NCBI GenBank assembly: GCA_965228065.1
Contig: OZ245788.1
Span: forward strand, 4,650,001 to 4,714,000
DNA from: Sphingobium_A sp965228065
GTDB lineage: Bacteria; Pseudomonadota; Alphaproteobacteria; Sphingomonadales; Sphingomonadaceae
Reading direction: 5' to 3'
DNA length: 64,000 nt
A model generated the notes under the pieces. It did not search any database, was not told the DNA's origin, and was given only the letters and a program-made list of their open reading frames with translations. The stretch's first letter is position 1. Every line of letters begins with the position of its first letter. Shown piece by piece: positions 1-9,176 of this stretch. The position numbers were made by a program, and so were the translations under genes.

Positions 1-702
1 CCTGAAGAACAGGATAAATTCGCGGCCCTTGATCTGGATGCCGCGATCGTGGCCGCCTATGGCCTCATCCTGCCCCTTCCCATATTGGATGCCCCTCGCC
101 TCGGATGCCTCAACGTCCATGGCTCCCTGTTGCCGCGCTGGCGCGGCGCAGCCCCGGTTCAGCGGGCGATCCTTGCCGGGGACGAGCGGACCGGCGTGAC
201 GATCATGGACATGGAAGCCGGACTCGACACAGGCCCGATGCGGGCAACGGTTGAAACCGATATGGACGGCAAAACCGCGGGCATATTGACCGACGAGCTC
301 GCCACCAAGGGTGCCGCTCTGATGGTCGAGGTTCTTGCGGACCTGCCCGCGTTTCCGCCGGTGCCGCAACCCGAACAGGGCGTCACCTATGCCCGCAAGA
401 TCGAAAAGGCGGAGGCGCGGCTCGATTTCGCCGACGCCGCTGCCGCGGAACGCCAGATCAGGGCATTCAACCCCGCGCCGGGCGCCTTTTTCGAGCTTGA
501 TGGAGAGCGTATCCGGATCCTGGCGGCACGTGTCGAAACGGGATCGGGTACGCCCGGCACAGTGATTGACGACGCACTCGGGATCGCATGCGGGTCGGGC
601 GTGCTGCGTCCGCTGCTCGTCCAGCGCGCGGGCAAGGGTACCATGAACCCCTCCGACCTGCTGCGCGGCTATCGCATCGCCATGGGCACGCAACTGGCAT
701 GA
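1..702 (+). CDS. fmt: Methionyl-tRNA formyltransferase, 5'-truncated by window edge
   Basis: Formylates the methionine on initiator tRNA using 10-formyltetrahydrofolate. The reading frame is open from base 1, so the N-terminus lies outside the window. The visible part keeps the end of the catalytic formyltransferase domain: LNVHGSLLPRWRGAAP carries the catalytic Asn and His, and GLDTGP carries the catalytic Asp. A C-terminal tRNA-binding domain follows (AFNPAPGAFFELDGERIRI). Its stop codon overlaps the truA start in an ATGA, suggesting translational coupling. In relatives def (peptide deformylase) is often upstream, but that would lie outside this window. Family assignment is secure. Confidence 0.96.
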   Translation, partial: PEEQDKFAALDLDAAIVAAYGLILPLPILDAPRLGCLNVHGSLLPRWRGAAPVQRAILAGDERTGVTIMDMEAGLDTGPMRATVETDMDGKTAGILTDELATKGAALMVEVLADLPAFPPVPQPEQGVTYARKIEKAEARLDFADAAAAERQIRAFNPAPGAFFELDGERIRILAARVETGSGTPGTVIDDALGIACGSGVLRPLLVQRAGKGTMNPSDLLRGYRIAMGTQLA

Positions 703-1439
703 CACGCTTCGCGCTCACCGTGGAATATGACGGCCGCCCCTTCATGGGCTGGCAACGGCAACCGCATGGGCCAAGCGTTCAGCAGGCGATCGAGGATGCG
801 GCGAAGAGCGTGACGGGTGAGAGCGTCGCGGTCCATGCCGCTGGGCGCACCGATGCCGGAGTGCACGCACTGGGCATGCGCGCGCATCTCGACATCGCCA
901 AACCGTTCACGGCCTTTCGCCTGATGGAAGCGCTCAATGCGCGCGTGAGGCCACATCCGATCGCTATCCTGAGTTGCGAGGCGGTTGCGGACGACTGGCA
1001 TGCACGTTTCTCGTGCGTCGGCCGCCGCTATGTCTATCGTATCGTGGCCCGTCGGCCACGGCTGGCGCTCGATGCGGGCCGTGCCTGGCGGATCTCTCCA
1101 CCGCTCGACGACAAGGCCATGCACGACGCCGCGCAGGTCCTGGTCGGGCGCCACGACTTCACCACTTTCCGGTCGGTGCATTGCCAGTCGGACAGCCCGG
1201 TCAAGACGCTCGACCGGCTGGACGTGGTGCGTGATGGCGACCGCATCGACATCCACGCCGCCGCACGATCCTTTCTGCATCATCAGGTCCGCTCGATGGT
1301 CGGCTGCCTCTCGCTGGTCGGCCAGGGCAAATGGAGCGCCGACGATCTGCGCGACGCGCTAGACGCCCGCGACCGCACCGCGCTCGGCCTCAACGCCCCG
1401 CCGGACGGGCTCTATTTCGTCGATGCGGTGTATCCCTAA
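699..1439 (+). CDS. truA: tRNA pseudouridine(38-40) synthase TruA
   Basis: Converts uridines 38-40 of the tRNA anticodon stem-loop to pseudouridine. At 246 residues it has the usual length. The motif AAGRTDAGVHALGM contains the catalytic aspartate (RTDAGVHA), and the N-terminus MTRFALTVEYDGRPFMGWQ is typical of the family. The ATG at 699 overlaps the fmt stop (ATGA). The frame stays open upstream to 588, but starting there would overlap fmt heavily and add residues foreign to the family. fmt and truA probably share one transcript. Confidence 0.97.
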   Translation: MTRFALTVEYDGRPFMGWQRQPHGPSVQQAIEDAAKSVTGESVAVHAAGRTDAGVHALGMRAHLDIAKPFTAFRLMEALNARVRPHPIAILSCEAVADDWHARFSCVGRRYVYRIVARRPRLALDAGRAWRISPPLDDKAMHDAAQVLVGRHDFTTFRSVHCQSDSPVKTLDRLDVVRDGDRIDIHAAARSFLHHQVRSMVGCLSLVGQGKWSADDLRDALDARDRTALGLNAPPDGLYFVDAVYP

Positions 1440-1447
1440 CGAAGCGT

Positions 1448-1466
1448 GGGCTGTAAAATGCAGCCC
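1448..1466. terminator. Possible small hairpin between convergent truA and amidotransferase genes
   Basis: A 6-bp GC-rich stem (gggctg/cagccc) with a 7-nt loop lies between two convergent genes. A T-rich stretch (ggattttgattttc) follows on the plus strand, so it could end truA transcription. The stem is short and the T-tract interrupted, so confidence is low. Confidence 0.3.
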
Positions 1467-1503
1467 GAACGGATTTTGATTTTCTGATCTAAAAAACAGC
1501 GTC

Positions 1504-3405
1504 TTACCGCCCCATTCCGAAAATCCGACTCAACGATTTGTCCAGCATCATCAGCTGCCACAGCAACCGGCCATGGTCGCTGCGCCCGCTCTGGTGGGCG
1601 CGCACCACACGGTCGAGCGCCGCAGCGTCGAACAGGCCGGTCTCGGCGAGCGCCGCACCGCGCGCGATCCGTTCAGCCTCGGCCGCCAACGGTCCGCGGA
1701 ACCAGGCGCTGATCGGCGTCACGAAACCCATCTTGCGGCGATAGAGGATCTCGTCGGGCAGATAGCGGCGCATCGCTCGCTTCAATAACCATTTGCCCTC
1801 ACCGCCACGCAATCGCATCGAGACAGGCAAGGTGGCGGCAAACTCGATCAGGCGATGATCGAGCAACGGTTCGCGCGCCTCGAGGCTCACCGCCATGCTG
1901 GTGCGGTCCACCTTGGTCAGGATATCGCCGGGCAGCCAGATTTTGAGATCGGCATATTGGGCGCGATCCAGCGGATCGCGGGCCGGTGCGCTGCGCATTG
2001 CCGCCTCGATCCGTGCCTCGGCACGATGCCCGTCGAGCAGCTTCAGCATGCGCTCATCATAGAGCCGGTGCCGCAGCGCCGGCGGCGTGACCCCGATCGC
2101 AAGCGCATAGGCCTCCTCCCCCGATTGGGCGAGGCCAAGCAATGTCGATTTGGCGCGGAGCGGCCGTGGTGCCCAATCGGCCTTGGGATAGAGCACACCT
2201 AGGCCGCCAAGAATGTTTTTTCTCAATCCCTTGGGAACGAAAGCTCGCAATCTTTCTTCGGCATGTTGGAAGCGATGGCGCCGATAGCCGGCAAAGGCCT
2301 CGTCCGCGCCGTCGCCGGAAAGCGCGACGGTCACGCTCTCGCGCGCCAGTTCGCACACGCGATAGGTCGGCAGCGCAGACGCATCGGCAAAGGGCTCGTC
2401 AAAGGCACCCGCCAGCGTATCGACAAGCCCGAAATCGTCGGCTGCAACGATCCGCCGATGATGGTCGGTGGCGAAACGCGCCGCGATCAGATCGGCATGG
2501 CGGGTCTCGTCGAGATCGACATGATCGAAACCGATCGAGCAGGTCTTGACCGCCTGCGTGCTGGCTTCCGCCATCAGCGCGACCACTGCGGAACTGTCGA
2601 CACCGCCTGACAGAAAGGCGCCGAGCGGCACGTCGGCAACCATCCGCGAGGTGACCGCCTGGCGCATGCGCTCGGCCAGTTCCTCTTCCAGCGCACGGAC
2701 CGATCCACTGGCACGCCGGCTGAAATCCACGTCCCACCAGCATGTCGGCGCGGGCATGCCCCTGCCCCGCTCGATCAGCAGATAGTGACCGGCAGCCAGC
2801 TTCTCGACGCCCGCCACGATGCAGCTGTCGTCGGGCACATAGCCGAGCCCCATGAAATCCTCGATCGCGCGGACATCGGGGGCGCGGCGGAGCAGCGGGT
2901 GCGCCAGCAATCCCTTCAGTTCGGATGCGAAGACCAGGCTGCCGTCCGACAGTCGTGCATGATGGAGCGGCTTCACCCCCAACCGGTCGCGCGCCAGGAA
3001 CAAACACTGCCGGGCCGCATCGAACAGGGCGAAGGCGAACATGCCATGGAAACGCGACAGGCACTCGACGCCCCATTGGCGCCAGCCATGCAGGATGACC
3101 TCCGTGTCGCTGTCGGTCCGGAAGATATGGCCGAACGCCCGGAGTTCCTCACGCAGCGCCGCGAAATTGTAGATCTCGCCATTATAGGTAACGGCAATCC
3201 GGCCGTCTTCGCTCAGCATCGGCTGCGCGCCGCCGCCCAGGTCGATGATCGACAGGCGACGATGCCCCAGCCCGACCCCTGGCGCGGTCCACACGCCCGA
3301 ACCGTCGGGCCCGCGATGCGCCAGAACGTCGGTCATCATCGTCACCCGCGCCGGATCGACCGGCTTGGGCGTATCGAGATGGAAGATGCCCGCAATCCCG
3401 CACAT
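1504..3405 (-). CDS. XrtA/PEP-CTERM system amidotransferase (asparagine synthase-like)
   Basis: A 633-residue two-domain protein. The N-terminus MCGIAGIFHLD is a class II glutamine amidotransferase with catalytic Cys2. The C-terminal half is an asparagine-synthetase ATP-pyrophosphatase domain with the PP-loop FLSGGVDSSAVVALMA. Exosortase loci carry a characteristic member of this family, here lying 11 nt downstream of xrtA and ending the operon. By family it should amidate a carboxylate at the cost of ATP and glutamine. In this context a sugar acid or other exopolysaccharide component is a likelier substrate than aspartate, but that is inference. Confidence 0.9.
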   Translation of the reverse strand: MCGIAGIFHLDTPKPVDPARVTMMTDVLAHRGPDGSGVWTAPGVGLGHRRLSIIDLGGGAQPMLSEDGRIAVTYNGEIYNFAALREELRAFGHIFRTDSDTEVILHGWRQWGVECLSRFHGMFAFALFDAARQCLFLARDRLGVKPLHHARLSDGSLVFASELKGLLAHPLLRRAPDVRAIEDFMGLGYVPDDSCIVAGVEKLAAGHYLLIERGRGMPAPTCWWDVDFSRRASGSVRALEEELAERMRQAVTSRMVADVPLGAFLSGGVDSSAVVALMAEASTQAVKTCSIGFDHVDLDETRHADLIAARFATDHHRRIVAADDFGLVDTLAGAFDEPFADASALPTYRVCELARESVTVALSGDGADEAFAGYRRHRFQHAEERLRAFVPKGLRKNILGGLGVLYPKADWAPRPLRAKSTLLGLAQSGEEAYALAIGVTPPALRHRLYDERMLKLLDGHRAEARIEAAMRSAPARDPLDRAQYADLKIWLPGDILTKVDRTSMAVSLEAREPLLDHRLIEFAATLPVSMRLRGGEGKWLLKRAMRRYLPDEILYRRKMGFVTPISAWFRGPLAAEAERIARGAALAETGLFDAAALDRVVRAHQSGRSDHGRLLWQLMMLDKSLSRIFGMGR

Positions 3406-3416
3406 GGTGTCGGGGC

Positions 3417-4958
3417 CTATCGGTCGCGCGCGCCGGCAGCAAGCCCGTCGATCAGACGATCCACCGGGCCAAGGTCGGCCAGGAAGCGATCGATCGCCGG
3501 ACGGACACTGCGGCCGCGCGGTTCCTCGGCCGAAATCAGCACGGCGGCGGCGACCTGAGACCCGCCCAGCAGGCGCGTTTTCAGCGTCGCCAGCTTGACG
3601 CGCGTGGCACTGCCGGTGGTGACCCCGCCCAGCCGGTAGAAGCTGACGACTTCGCGCACGACCGGCCCGGTGCCGGTGATCCGTTCCGCCATGCCGTCAT
3701 TCGGCGCCCTGCCGCGTGTCGTCCAGGCCCAGCCGCTTTCCGGGGCAACCGATCCCTGGCCATAGCCGATCAGTTCGCGTCCTTCCTCCTGATGACCGTA
3801 AAGGACGATCGCCAGGTCGACCGTATCGCCCCGCGTGTTGACGTAGCGACCGAGCAGCCGGTGGTCAGCACCCGTGAAATGCGGCGCCCAGGGCGTGCGC
3901 GGCGTATAGGGCACGCGCTGCCAGCCCGCGACGTCGGGCAATTTGATGGCATTGGGCAATGCCTCCCGCCCGGTGGCGGCGATCGCGGCGGACCAGATCA
4001 GCGGCGTCGCCAGGATTGCGAAAAGCCCCACAGGAACCGCAAATGCTGTGCGAGACACCGGCAGACGCTCCACCAATTTGGCAGGGTCGAAGGCCGGATC
4101 GTCGATCGCACGGTCGAAGAAACGCCAGCCGACGAGCATCACCAGCGCCAGCACGATCGCGAAGAAGAACCAGCCGTAAAAGACATGGTCGAACCCGGCA
4201 GCGAAATCGATGCTGGTCAGATGCGAGATATAGATGGTGCCCCACGCACGGACGCCATTGCCGAGGATCGAGCTGGCCACCGCGAACAGGACGAAGGCGA
4301 CCCGGCGGGTCGTACGCTTGAAGCAGAGATGTGCCGCCAGCACGGAATAGGCGAACATCGCGATCAGGAAGTTCAGGCCCGAGCACGCCTCGGCAACCTC
4401 GAAATAGCCGGTCGGCGTGGTGATGAAGACGCCGTCGATATGGGCGGGAAGCCCGACCAGCGCGAGCAACGCCATGCAGATCTTCGCGGTCAACGTCTGG
4501 AGCGGCGGCACAAGCTCCTCTCCGAACGGCACCAGAAACACCGCATAGACGAGGGGAAACAAAAGTCCGCGCGATACCGCCGGACCGAGCAGCGATACGA
4601 CGGCGCCCTGAAGCATGAACAACAGTCCGAGATGCCGCGCCTGCGCGACGCCCGCAGCATCGCCCAGCAACCAGCCCGACGCGCCCATCGCCACGATCAG
4701 CAGCCCAGGCGCCCAGCTTCTTGGCGTCAATTGCCCGAGCAGCTCGCGTCGTTGCCATACCAGCCAGCCGATCAGCGGCAGCACGAACAGGCAATGACCG
4801 AATGTCGCGCTTCTCCACCAGATGCCCGCAATATCCGCCGCGTCGCGCGCAAAGGCGATCAGGATCGCAACGGTCGCCAACCCGAGCATGATCAGTTGCC
4901 GACGCCATGCCGTCAGCTCCCCGGCGGGCGCAATCTCCATCGGCGCATAGGCGGTCAT
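3417..4958 (-). CDS. xrtA: Exosortase A with fused EpsI domain
   Basis: Multi-pass inner-membrane cysteine transpeptidase-like protein of 513 residues. Residues 1-285 form the exosortase domain, with about eight hydrophobic segments and the predicted catalytic set Cys192 (EACSGLNF), Arg237 (GNGVRAWG) and His258 (FDHVFYGW). Residues from about 300 form an EpsI-type (DUF3485) domain beginning near LPDVAGWQRVPYTPRTPW. The family recognises and cuts C-terminal PEP-CTERM sorting signals. No PEP-CTERM protein is encoded in this window. The start overlaps the stop of the upstream glycosyltransferase (ATGA at 4955-4958), so the two are translationally coupled. Confidence 0.95.
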   Translation of the reverse strand: MTAYAPMEIAPAGELTAWRRQLIMLGLATVAILIAFARDAADIAGIWWRSATFGHCLFVLPLIGWLVWQRRELLGQLTPRSWAPGLLIVAMGASGWLLGDAAGVAQARHLGLLFMLQGAVVSLLGPAVSRGLLFPLVYAVFLVPFGEELVPPLQTLTAKICMALLALVGLPAHIDGVFITTPTGYFEVAEACSGLNFLIAMFAYSVLAAHLCFKRTTRRVAFVLFAVASSILGNGVRAWGTIYISHLTSIDFAAGFDHVFYGWFFFAIVLALVMLVGWRFFDRAIDDPAFDPAKLVERLPVSRTAFAVPVGLFAILATPLIWSAAIAATGREALPNAIKLPDVAGWQRVPYTPRTPWAPHFTGADHRLLGRYVNTRGDTVDLAIVLYGHQEEGRELIGYGQGSVAPESGWAWTTRGRAPNDGMAERITGTGPVVREVVSFYRLGGVTTGSATRVKLATLKTRLLGGSQVAAAVLISAEEPRGRSVRPAIDRFLADLGPVDRLIDGLAAGARDR

Positions 4959-6178
4959 TCGGCGGCCGCCATCAGTTGCGACGGTGCGACGCCAACGATC
5001 GCCGGCACATCTGCCAGACGGGCAGCCCAGCCATAATCGGCTTCGATCCGCGCGCGCGCGGCCGTTCCCATCTGATCGCCACGGGTCGGATCGTCGAGCA
5101 GAGCGAGCACGGCGTCCGCCTGGGCGGCGCTACCGTCGGCGACGATCAGTTCGGCTCCGGCGCGGGCATCGATCCCTTCGAACGCTGCAGACGATGCAAC
5201 GACCGGGCGCGCCATGGCCATCGCTTCGAGCACCTTGTTCTGGACACCGCGCGCAATACCGAGCGGCGCCACCACGACATTGGCGGCCAACAGCCATCCC
5301 CGTACATCGAGCACTTCGCCGGTCACGATGATGCCGGGCAATCCAGCGAGCGCACTGACTGCCGGATCCGGCCTGCGGCCGACGATCGCGAAATGCGCTT
5401 CGGGCCGGGCCGCACGGATCAACGGCATCACGTCCTGCGCGAAACCGATCACCGCCTCGACATTCGGGCGATAGTCCATCTGTCCGGTGAAGACGATCAA
5501 CGGGTTCGGCGCGTCGGGACTGGCATGGGGCACTGACGGGTCGAAATAGGCCAGGTCGACACCGTTGCAGAGTGCGCGAATGCGATCGGCGCCCAGCCCC
5601 GAACGGCTCCGGAACAAGGCGGCTTCCGCCTCGCTCACGAACAGGCCCGTTGCCGCGCGGCGTGCAACCGCAGCCTCATAAGCCGCAAGCAACCGCGCTT
5701 CACGGGAATAGACCGATCGCATCACGACATTGCCCGTCCGCGCATAGCTTTCGAACTTCGCGGAATCGACGTCGACGAAATCCATCACGAACCGGGGTGT
5801 ATCGGCCGCTTCCGGCACGAACTGCGCCATCTGCACCGAATAGGCCATGATGCAGCCGATCGGCCGCGTCGCCAGCAGATGGCGGACATGGGCATGGAGC
5901 GGCGCGCTGTCGAACAGGCTCAACAGCAACGGCCTGCCGCGCAGCAAGCCGGATGCCGCAGCACCGAATTTGCCGATCCGGCGCGGTTCGATCCGGCATG
6001 ACGCCAGCAACCCCTTCGGCGCGTCGACGGCGGCCTCGGCCTCGTCATCCGCCAGACAGGCAAGATGGACCGGCGCAATCTGCGCCAGTCGCTCGATCAG
6101 ATGGCAGGAACGGATCTTGTCGCCCCGGTCGGGTGGCCATGGCGGCCGATGCGACAGGAACAGGATTTCCGTCGTCAT
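4955..6178 (-). CDS. XrtA-associated glycosyltransferase (TIGR03087-type)
   Basis: A 407-residue GT-B sugar transferase that probably adds a sugar to the lipid-linked repeat unit of the exopolysaccharide. The N-terminus ILFLSHRPPWPPDRGDKIRS is the hallmark of the exosortase-associated sugar transferase family. The C-terminal half holds the usual GT1 nucleotide-sugar region (VVVAPLGIARGVQNKVLEAM), where a Lys and a Glu contact the donor. The ATG at 6178 overlaps the stop of the FemAB-like gene. The frame is open further upstream, but that would bury the neighbour's 3' end. Donor and acceptor sugars cannot be read from sequence. Confidence 0.9.
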   Translation of the reverse strand: MTTEILFLSHRPPWPPDRGDKIRSCHLIERLAQIAPVHLACLADDEAEAAVDAPKGLLASCRIEPRRIGKFGAAASGLLRGRPLLLSLFDSAPLHAHVRHLLATRPIGCIMAYSVQMAQFVPEAADTPRFVMDFVDVDSAKFESYARTGNVVMRSVYSREARLLAAYEAAVARRAATGLFVSEAEAALFRSRSGLGADRIRALCNGVDLAYFDPSVPHASPDAPNPLIVFTGQMDYRPNVEAVIGFAQDVMPLIRAARPEAHFAIVGRRPDPAVSALAGLPGIIVTGEVLDVRGWLLAANVVVAPLGIARGVQNKVLEAMAMARPVVASSAAFEGIDARAGAELIVADGSAAQADAVLALLDDPTRGDQMGTAARARIEADYGWAARLADVPAIVGVAPSQLMAAAE

Positions 6179-7248
6179 CCAAGCCCCCGCGCGATGACCG
6201 GTCCGATACGGTTGGCAACCCAAAGAGGAAGCTTCTGCCACGCAGCGATCCGCAGGCGGTATTTGGGATTGAGCGGATTGATCTCACGCGGGGCGGCGCC
6301 ATCCGCGGTGCGGACCGCATAGCTCAACGGTTGCGGCTCGAACCCCCAATTTTTCTTGAAGGAATAGGCACCGGTGCCGGGCTTCGATCGACCGAAATCG
6401 AAATGGGTGCAGCCCCTGGCTCGCGCATGCCTCATCAACTCGTAATACATGCGATCATTGGCGCGCCACGTCCGTGCAGCGCGGGTGCCGCCGCCCCAAT
6501 AGGGCATGGCGACACCGCCATGATACAGCGTCAGCACCGCAGCGATCGGTTCGCCCTGATGACGCACGACCAGGATATCGGCGTCTTCGCCGAATTCGGC
6601 GAGCATCGCATCGAACAGCGCGCGCGGGAAAACGGGCGTACCGAGATTACGGACACTCTCTGCATAGACGGCATAATGCGCGGCACGTGCCCGTGCATCC
6701 CGCCCAACTTCGACCTCGAGCTCGAATCCGAAGGAGCGGCGGATTTCGGCGCGCTGCCGCTTGGGAATTGCCTTCAGCTCCGCCTCGTCGCTGTCGGCCA
6801 GCGCGCGCGAGAAATTGGCATATTTGTCGTTGCTCACCAGCCAGCCGGGACTTTCAGGCACGGGGCCGCGCAATTCAACGCTGGGCATTCCCTGTGCCTC
6901 GGCCATCGACCACGCGGCATCCATCAATGCGCGCGCCGTCCGTTCATTATCGGCCAGCGGGCCACCGCGCACGGCGAATCCACTGGAGATCAACGCACGC
7001 CCGAACAGGCGTGATCGCAGTTCGGTCAACGGCAGCACCCCGGCCAGCTGGCCGGCGTCGGTCTCCACGATCAGGCAATGGGCCCGATGGCCGCAACCGG
7101 CGGCGATCGCCCTGCCCCAGGCCGAAATGTGAAAGGGCGTGCCGTCTGCATGCGCGCGGACATAGGAATCGATCCTGGCCGCTTCCGACGGATCGGAAAC
7201 ATCGGCGACGCGGACAGTGTTCATCGCTGGAACAAAGGGCGCATTCAT
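6175..7248 (-). CDS. XrtA-associated FemAB-like GNAT protein (TIGR03019-type)
   Basis: A 357-residue protein of the FemAB-related family found in exosortase/PEP-CTERM loci. The C-terminal acyltransferase core includes GEPIAAVLTLYHGGVAMPYW and YELMRHARARGCTHFDFGRS, the latter followed by a Phe-Lys-Lys-rich segment typical of FemAB-like folds. FemAB relatives transfer aminoacyl or acyl groups, so this one may modify the polysaccharide or a carrier, but the substrate is unknown. The ATG at 7248 overlaps the deacetylase stop (ATGA) and is preferred over a frame extension of 56 residues that lacks family similarity. A second FemAB/BioF2-like gene lies at 16923. Confidence 0.87.
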   Translation of the reverse strand: MNAPFVPAMNTVRVADVSDPSEAARIDSYVRAHADGTPFHISAWGRAIAAGCGHRAHCLIVETDAGQLAGVLPLTELRSRLFGRALISSGFAVRGGPLADNERTARALMDAAWSMAEAQGMPSVELRGPVPESPGWLVSNDKYANFSRALADSDEAELKAIPKRQRAEIRRSFGFELEVEVGRDARARAAHYAVYAESVRNLGTPVFPRALFDAMLAEFGEDADILVVRHQGEPIAAVLTLYHGGVAMPYWGGGTRAARTWRANDRMYYELMRHARARGCTHFDFGRSKPGTGAYSFKKNWGFEPQPLSYAVRTADGAAPREINPLNPKYRLRIAAWQKLPLWVANRIGPVIARGLG

Positions 7249-8087
7249 GCCGCGCGCATCGCTTCGGCGGCGGCAACTGCGTCGGTCCGTCCCCAGGGGA
7301 ATTCGCCGATCAGCCGCTCCAACTTGCCCTCCATCGCCGCCAGTTTCGTATAATGCCGCAGTTTCGAGCGCAGCGGCGCATTCGCAACACGCGGCTGGCC
7401 GGGATCCATATCCCACGGATGAAAATAGAAGACCGCTGGCCGCCCCTCACGGCCGAACACCTGCCCCACGGCCCAGCGCGACAGGGCATAGGGCAGCACC
7501 CGGAAAAATCCGCCGCCCAGCGCAAGCCGACGATTGCCGATTTCGGCGGTCGTCACCGGCAGTTCGATCAATGCGCTTCCCGGAACCGGGCGAAAGGCGA
7601 AGCGCGGTGCTTCCGGCCAGCCATAATGGTCGTGGCGAACCGGCGCGACGCTCGACGAATAGGCATATCCTTGCTCGGCCAGGATCGGATGTGCCCAGGG
7701 TGTACGTTTGTCGATCGAGAAGCTGGGCGCGCGATATCCGGTGACCGGCTGTCCGCCGGCATCCTCCAGAGTCTTGCGCGTGCGATCGATATCCGCGCGG
7801 AACTGCTCCGCGGTCATCGTGAAGACGCGAACATGATCCCAGCCATGGCTGGCCACCTCATGGCCCTGCTCGACGATACGTCTGATGAGCGCAGGATAGC
7901 GTTCGGCGACCCATCCCAATGTGAAGAAGGTTGCCTTGACTCCGGACCGCGCGAACAGCGCCAGCACCGCATCGCTGTTGCGCTCGACACGATGCTCCAG
8001 CCCGGACCAGTCGTCGCGCGAGATCGTCGTCTCGAACGCGCCGACCTGGAACCAGTCCTCGATATCGACCGAAAGCGCATTGAACAT
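7245..8087 (-). CDS. XrtA-associated polysaccharide deacetylase
   Basis: A 280-residue NodB-family carbohydrate esterase 4 protein of the exosortase type (TIGR03006 plus DUF3473). The start MFNALSVDIEDWFQVGAFE includes the conserved catalytic Asp of the D-x-D region. The SHGWDHVRV motif supplies the HxxxH-type metal ligands, and TGYRAPSFSID is the third NodB motif. The C-terminal FYFHPWDMDPGQPR contains the conserved His near the active site. It should remove acetyl groups from N-acetylated sugars of the exopolysaccharide. No signal peptide is visible, as is usual for this subgroup. Confidence 0.92.
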   Translation of the reverse strand: MFNALSVDIEDWFQVGAFETTISRDDWSGLEHRVERNSDAVLALFARSGVKATFFTLGWVAERYPALIRRIVEQGHEVASHGWDHVRVFTMTAEQFRADIDRTRKTLEDAGGQPVTGYRAPSFSIDKRTPWAHPILAEQGYAYSSSVAPVRHDHYGWPEAPRFAFRPVPGSALIELPVTTAEIGNRRLALGGGFFRVLPYALSRWAVGQVFGREGRPAVFYFHPWDMDPGQPRVANAPLRSKLRHYTKLAAMEGKLERLIGEFPWGRTDAVAAAEAMRAA

Positions 8088-8116
8088 CGGGCGGCTCCCC
8101 GCGCGGGTGGCACGCC

Positions 8117-9157
8117 TCAGGCGGCGGTTTCCCGGATGAGCGAAATATCGGGGGCCTGTCGATCTGCTTCGGCCCAGTCGATCAGCAAGGTCAACACGCG
8201 CCGGAGCGCCGTTTCCTGCTCCTCCAGCCGTGATTCGAGCAGCGCGATGCGCGCCGCGAGCGACTCGTCGACCGCCGATGCGGCCTGGACGGGCGCCGAT
8301 CCCGGCTGTGGGGCCGGCGTGGACTGGCGAAGCGTCTCGGCCGGCGTATCGCCGTCCATGTCGGCGATCACCGACGCCACATCCGCCCCGTCGATCACCG
8401 AAAGCTGGTCGACCGCGCCGAACAGCATGACGCGGCTCGCCAGCGCATTCAGGCGCCGTGGAACGCCCTCGCTGTGCCGATACATGGCCGCATGTGCCTC
8501 GGGCGTGAATTGCGGGTTGCCGGTCCAGCCGGCCAGCGACAGGCGATGGACGATATAGGGCTCGATCTCATGCGCCTGCATCGGTTCCAGATGATGAGTG
8601 GCGATGACGCGCTGGCGAAGCTGCTCGAGCCGTTCAGACCCGTTCAGCCGGGCGCGAAACTCGGGCTGGCCGAGCAGGAAGATCTGGAGCAGCGCCTGGT
8701 CCGCGGCCTGGAAGTTGGAGAGCATGCGCAACTCCTCCAGCGCCGAGACCGGCAGATTCTGTGCCTCGTCGACGATCAGCAGCGTGCGCTTGCCTTCCTG
8801 CGCCTGGCCAATCAGGAAGCGCTCGATCCGGTCGAGGATCTGTGCCTTTTCCAAACCGTCGCTGACAACGCCCATCGCCTGCGCGGTCATGCGCAGCATG
8901 TCGTCGCCCTCGATCTGGGTGGAGACGATCTTGATCGCGGTCAGGCGCTCGGTATCGATCGTCGCCATCAGATGGCCGACCAATGTCGTCTTGCCACTGC
9001 CGATCTCGCCGGTGATGACGATGAAGCCCTCCCCCTGCGCCAGGCCATAGCCGAGATAGGCCATCGCCTTTCGGTGGGTCGCGCTGTCGAAATAGAAGCG
9101 CGGGTCCGGCGTGAGCTGAAAGGGCCGGGCATTCAGGCCATAATAATCGCTGTACAT
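8117..9157 (-). CDS. XrtA-associated AAA ATPase (ExeA/GspA-like)
   Basis: A 346-residue ATPase of the exosortase-associated family (TIGR03015). It begins MYSDYYGLNARPFQLTPDPR, the typical N-terminus of ExeA-like ATPases. Walker A is GEIGSGKTTLVGH and Walker B is TLLIVDEAQNL. A sensor/lid region and a C-terminal coiled-coil-like tail (SLAARIALLESRLEEQETAL) follow. The family couples ATP hydrolysis to envelope assembly and possibly to polysaccharide secretion. It sits between the barrel gene (19 nt away) and the deacetylase gene (29 nt away). Confidence 0.92.
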   Translation of the reverse strand: MYSDYYGLNARPFQLTPDPRFYFDSATHRKAMAYLGYGLAQGEGFIVITGEIGSGKTTLVGHLMATIDTERLTAIKIVSTQIEGDDMLRMTAQAMGVVSDGLEKAQILDRIERFLIGQAQEGKRTLLIVDEAQNLPVSALEELRMLSNFQAADQALLQIFLLGQPEFRARLNGSERLEQLRQRVIATHHLEPMQAHEIEPYIVHRLSLAGWTGNPQFTPEAHAAMYRHSEGVPRRLNALASRVMLFGAVDQLSVIDGADVASVIADMDGDTPAETLRQSTPAPQPGSAPVQAASAVDESLAARIALLESRLEEQETALRRVLTLLIDWAEADRQAPDISLIRETAA

Positions 9158-9176
9158 GGTCGCTATCCGCCTTCCG

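Noticed and set aside
3792..5036. 414-codon plus-strand frame over the exosortase gene
   Set aside because: The minus-strand exosortase shows the catalytic residues and membrane segments; the plus frame is Arg/Gln/Asp-rich shadow.
6474..8558. 694-codon open frame on the plus strand
   Set aside because: Antisense to the FemAB-like and deacetylase genes. Arg-rich and low-complexity, without a ribosome-binding site.
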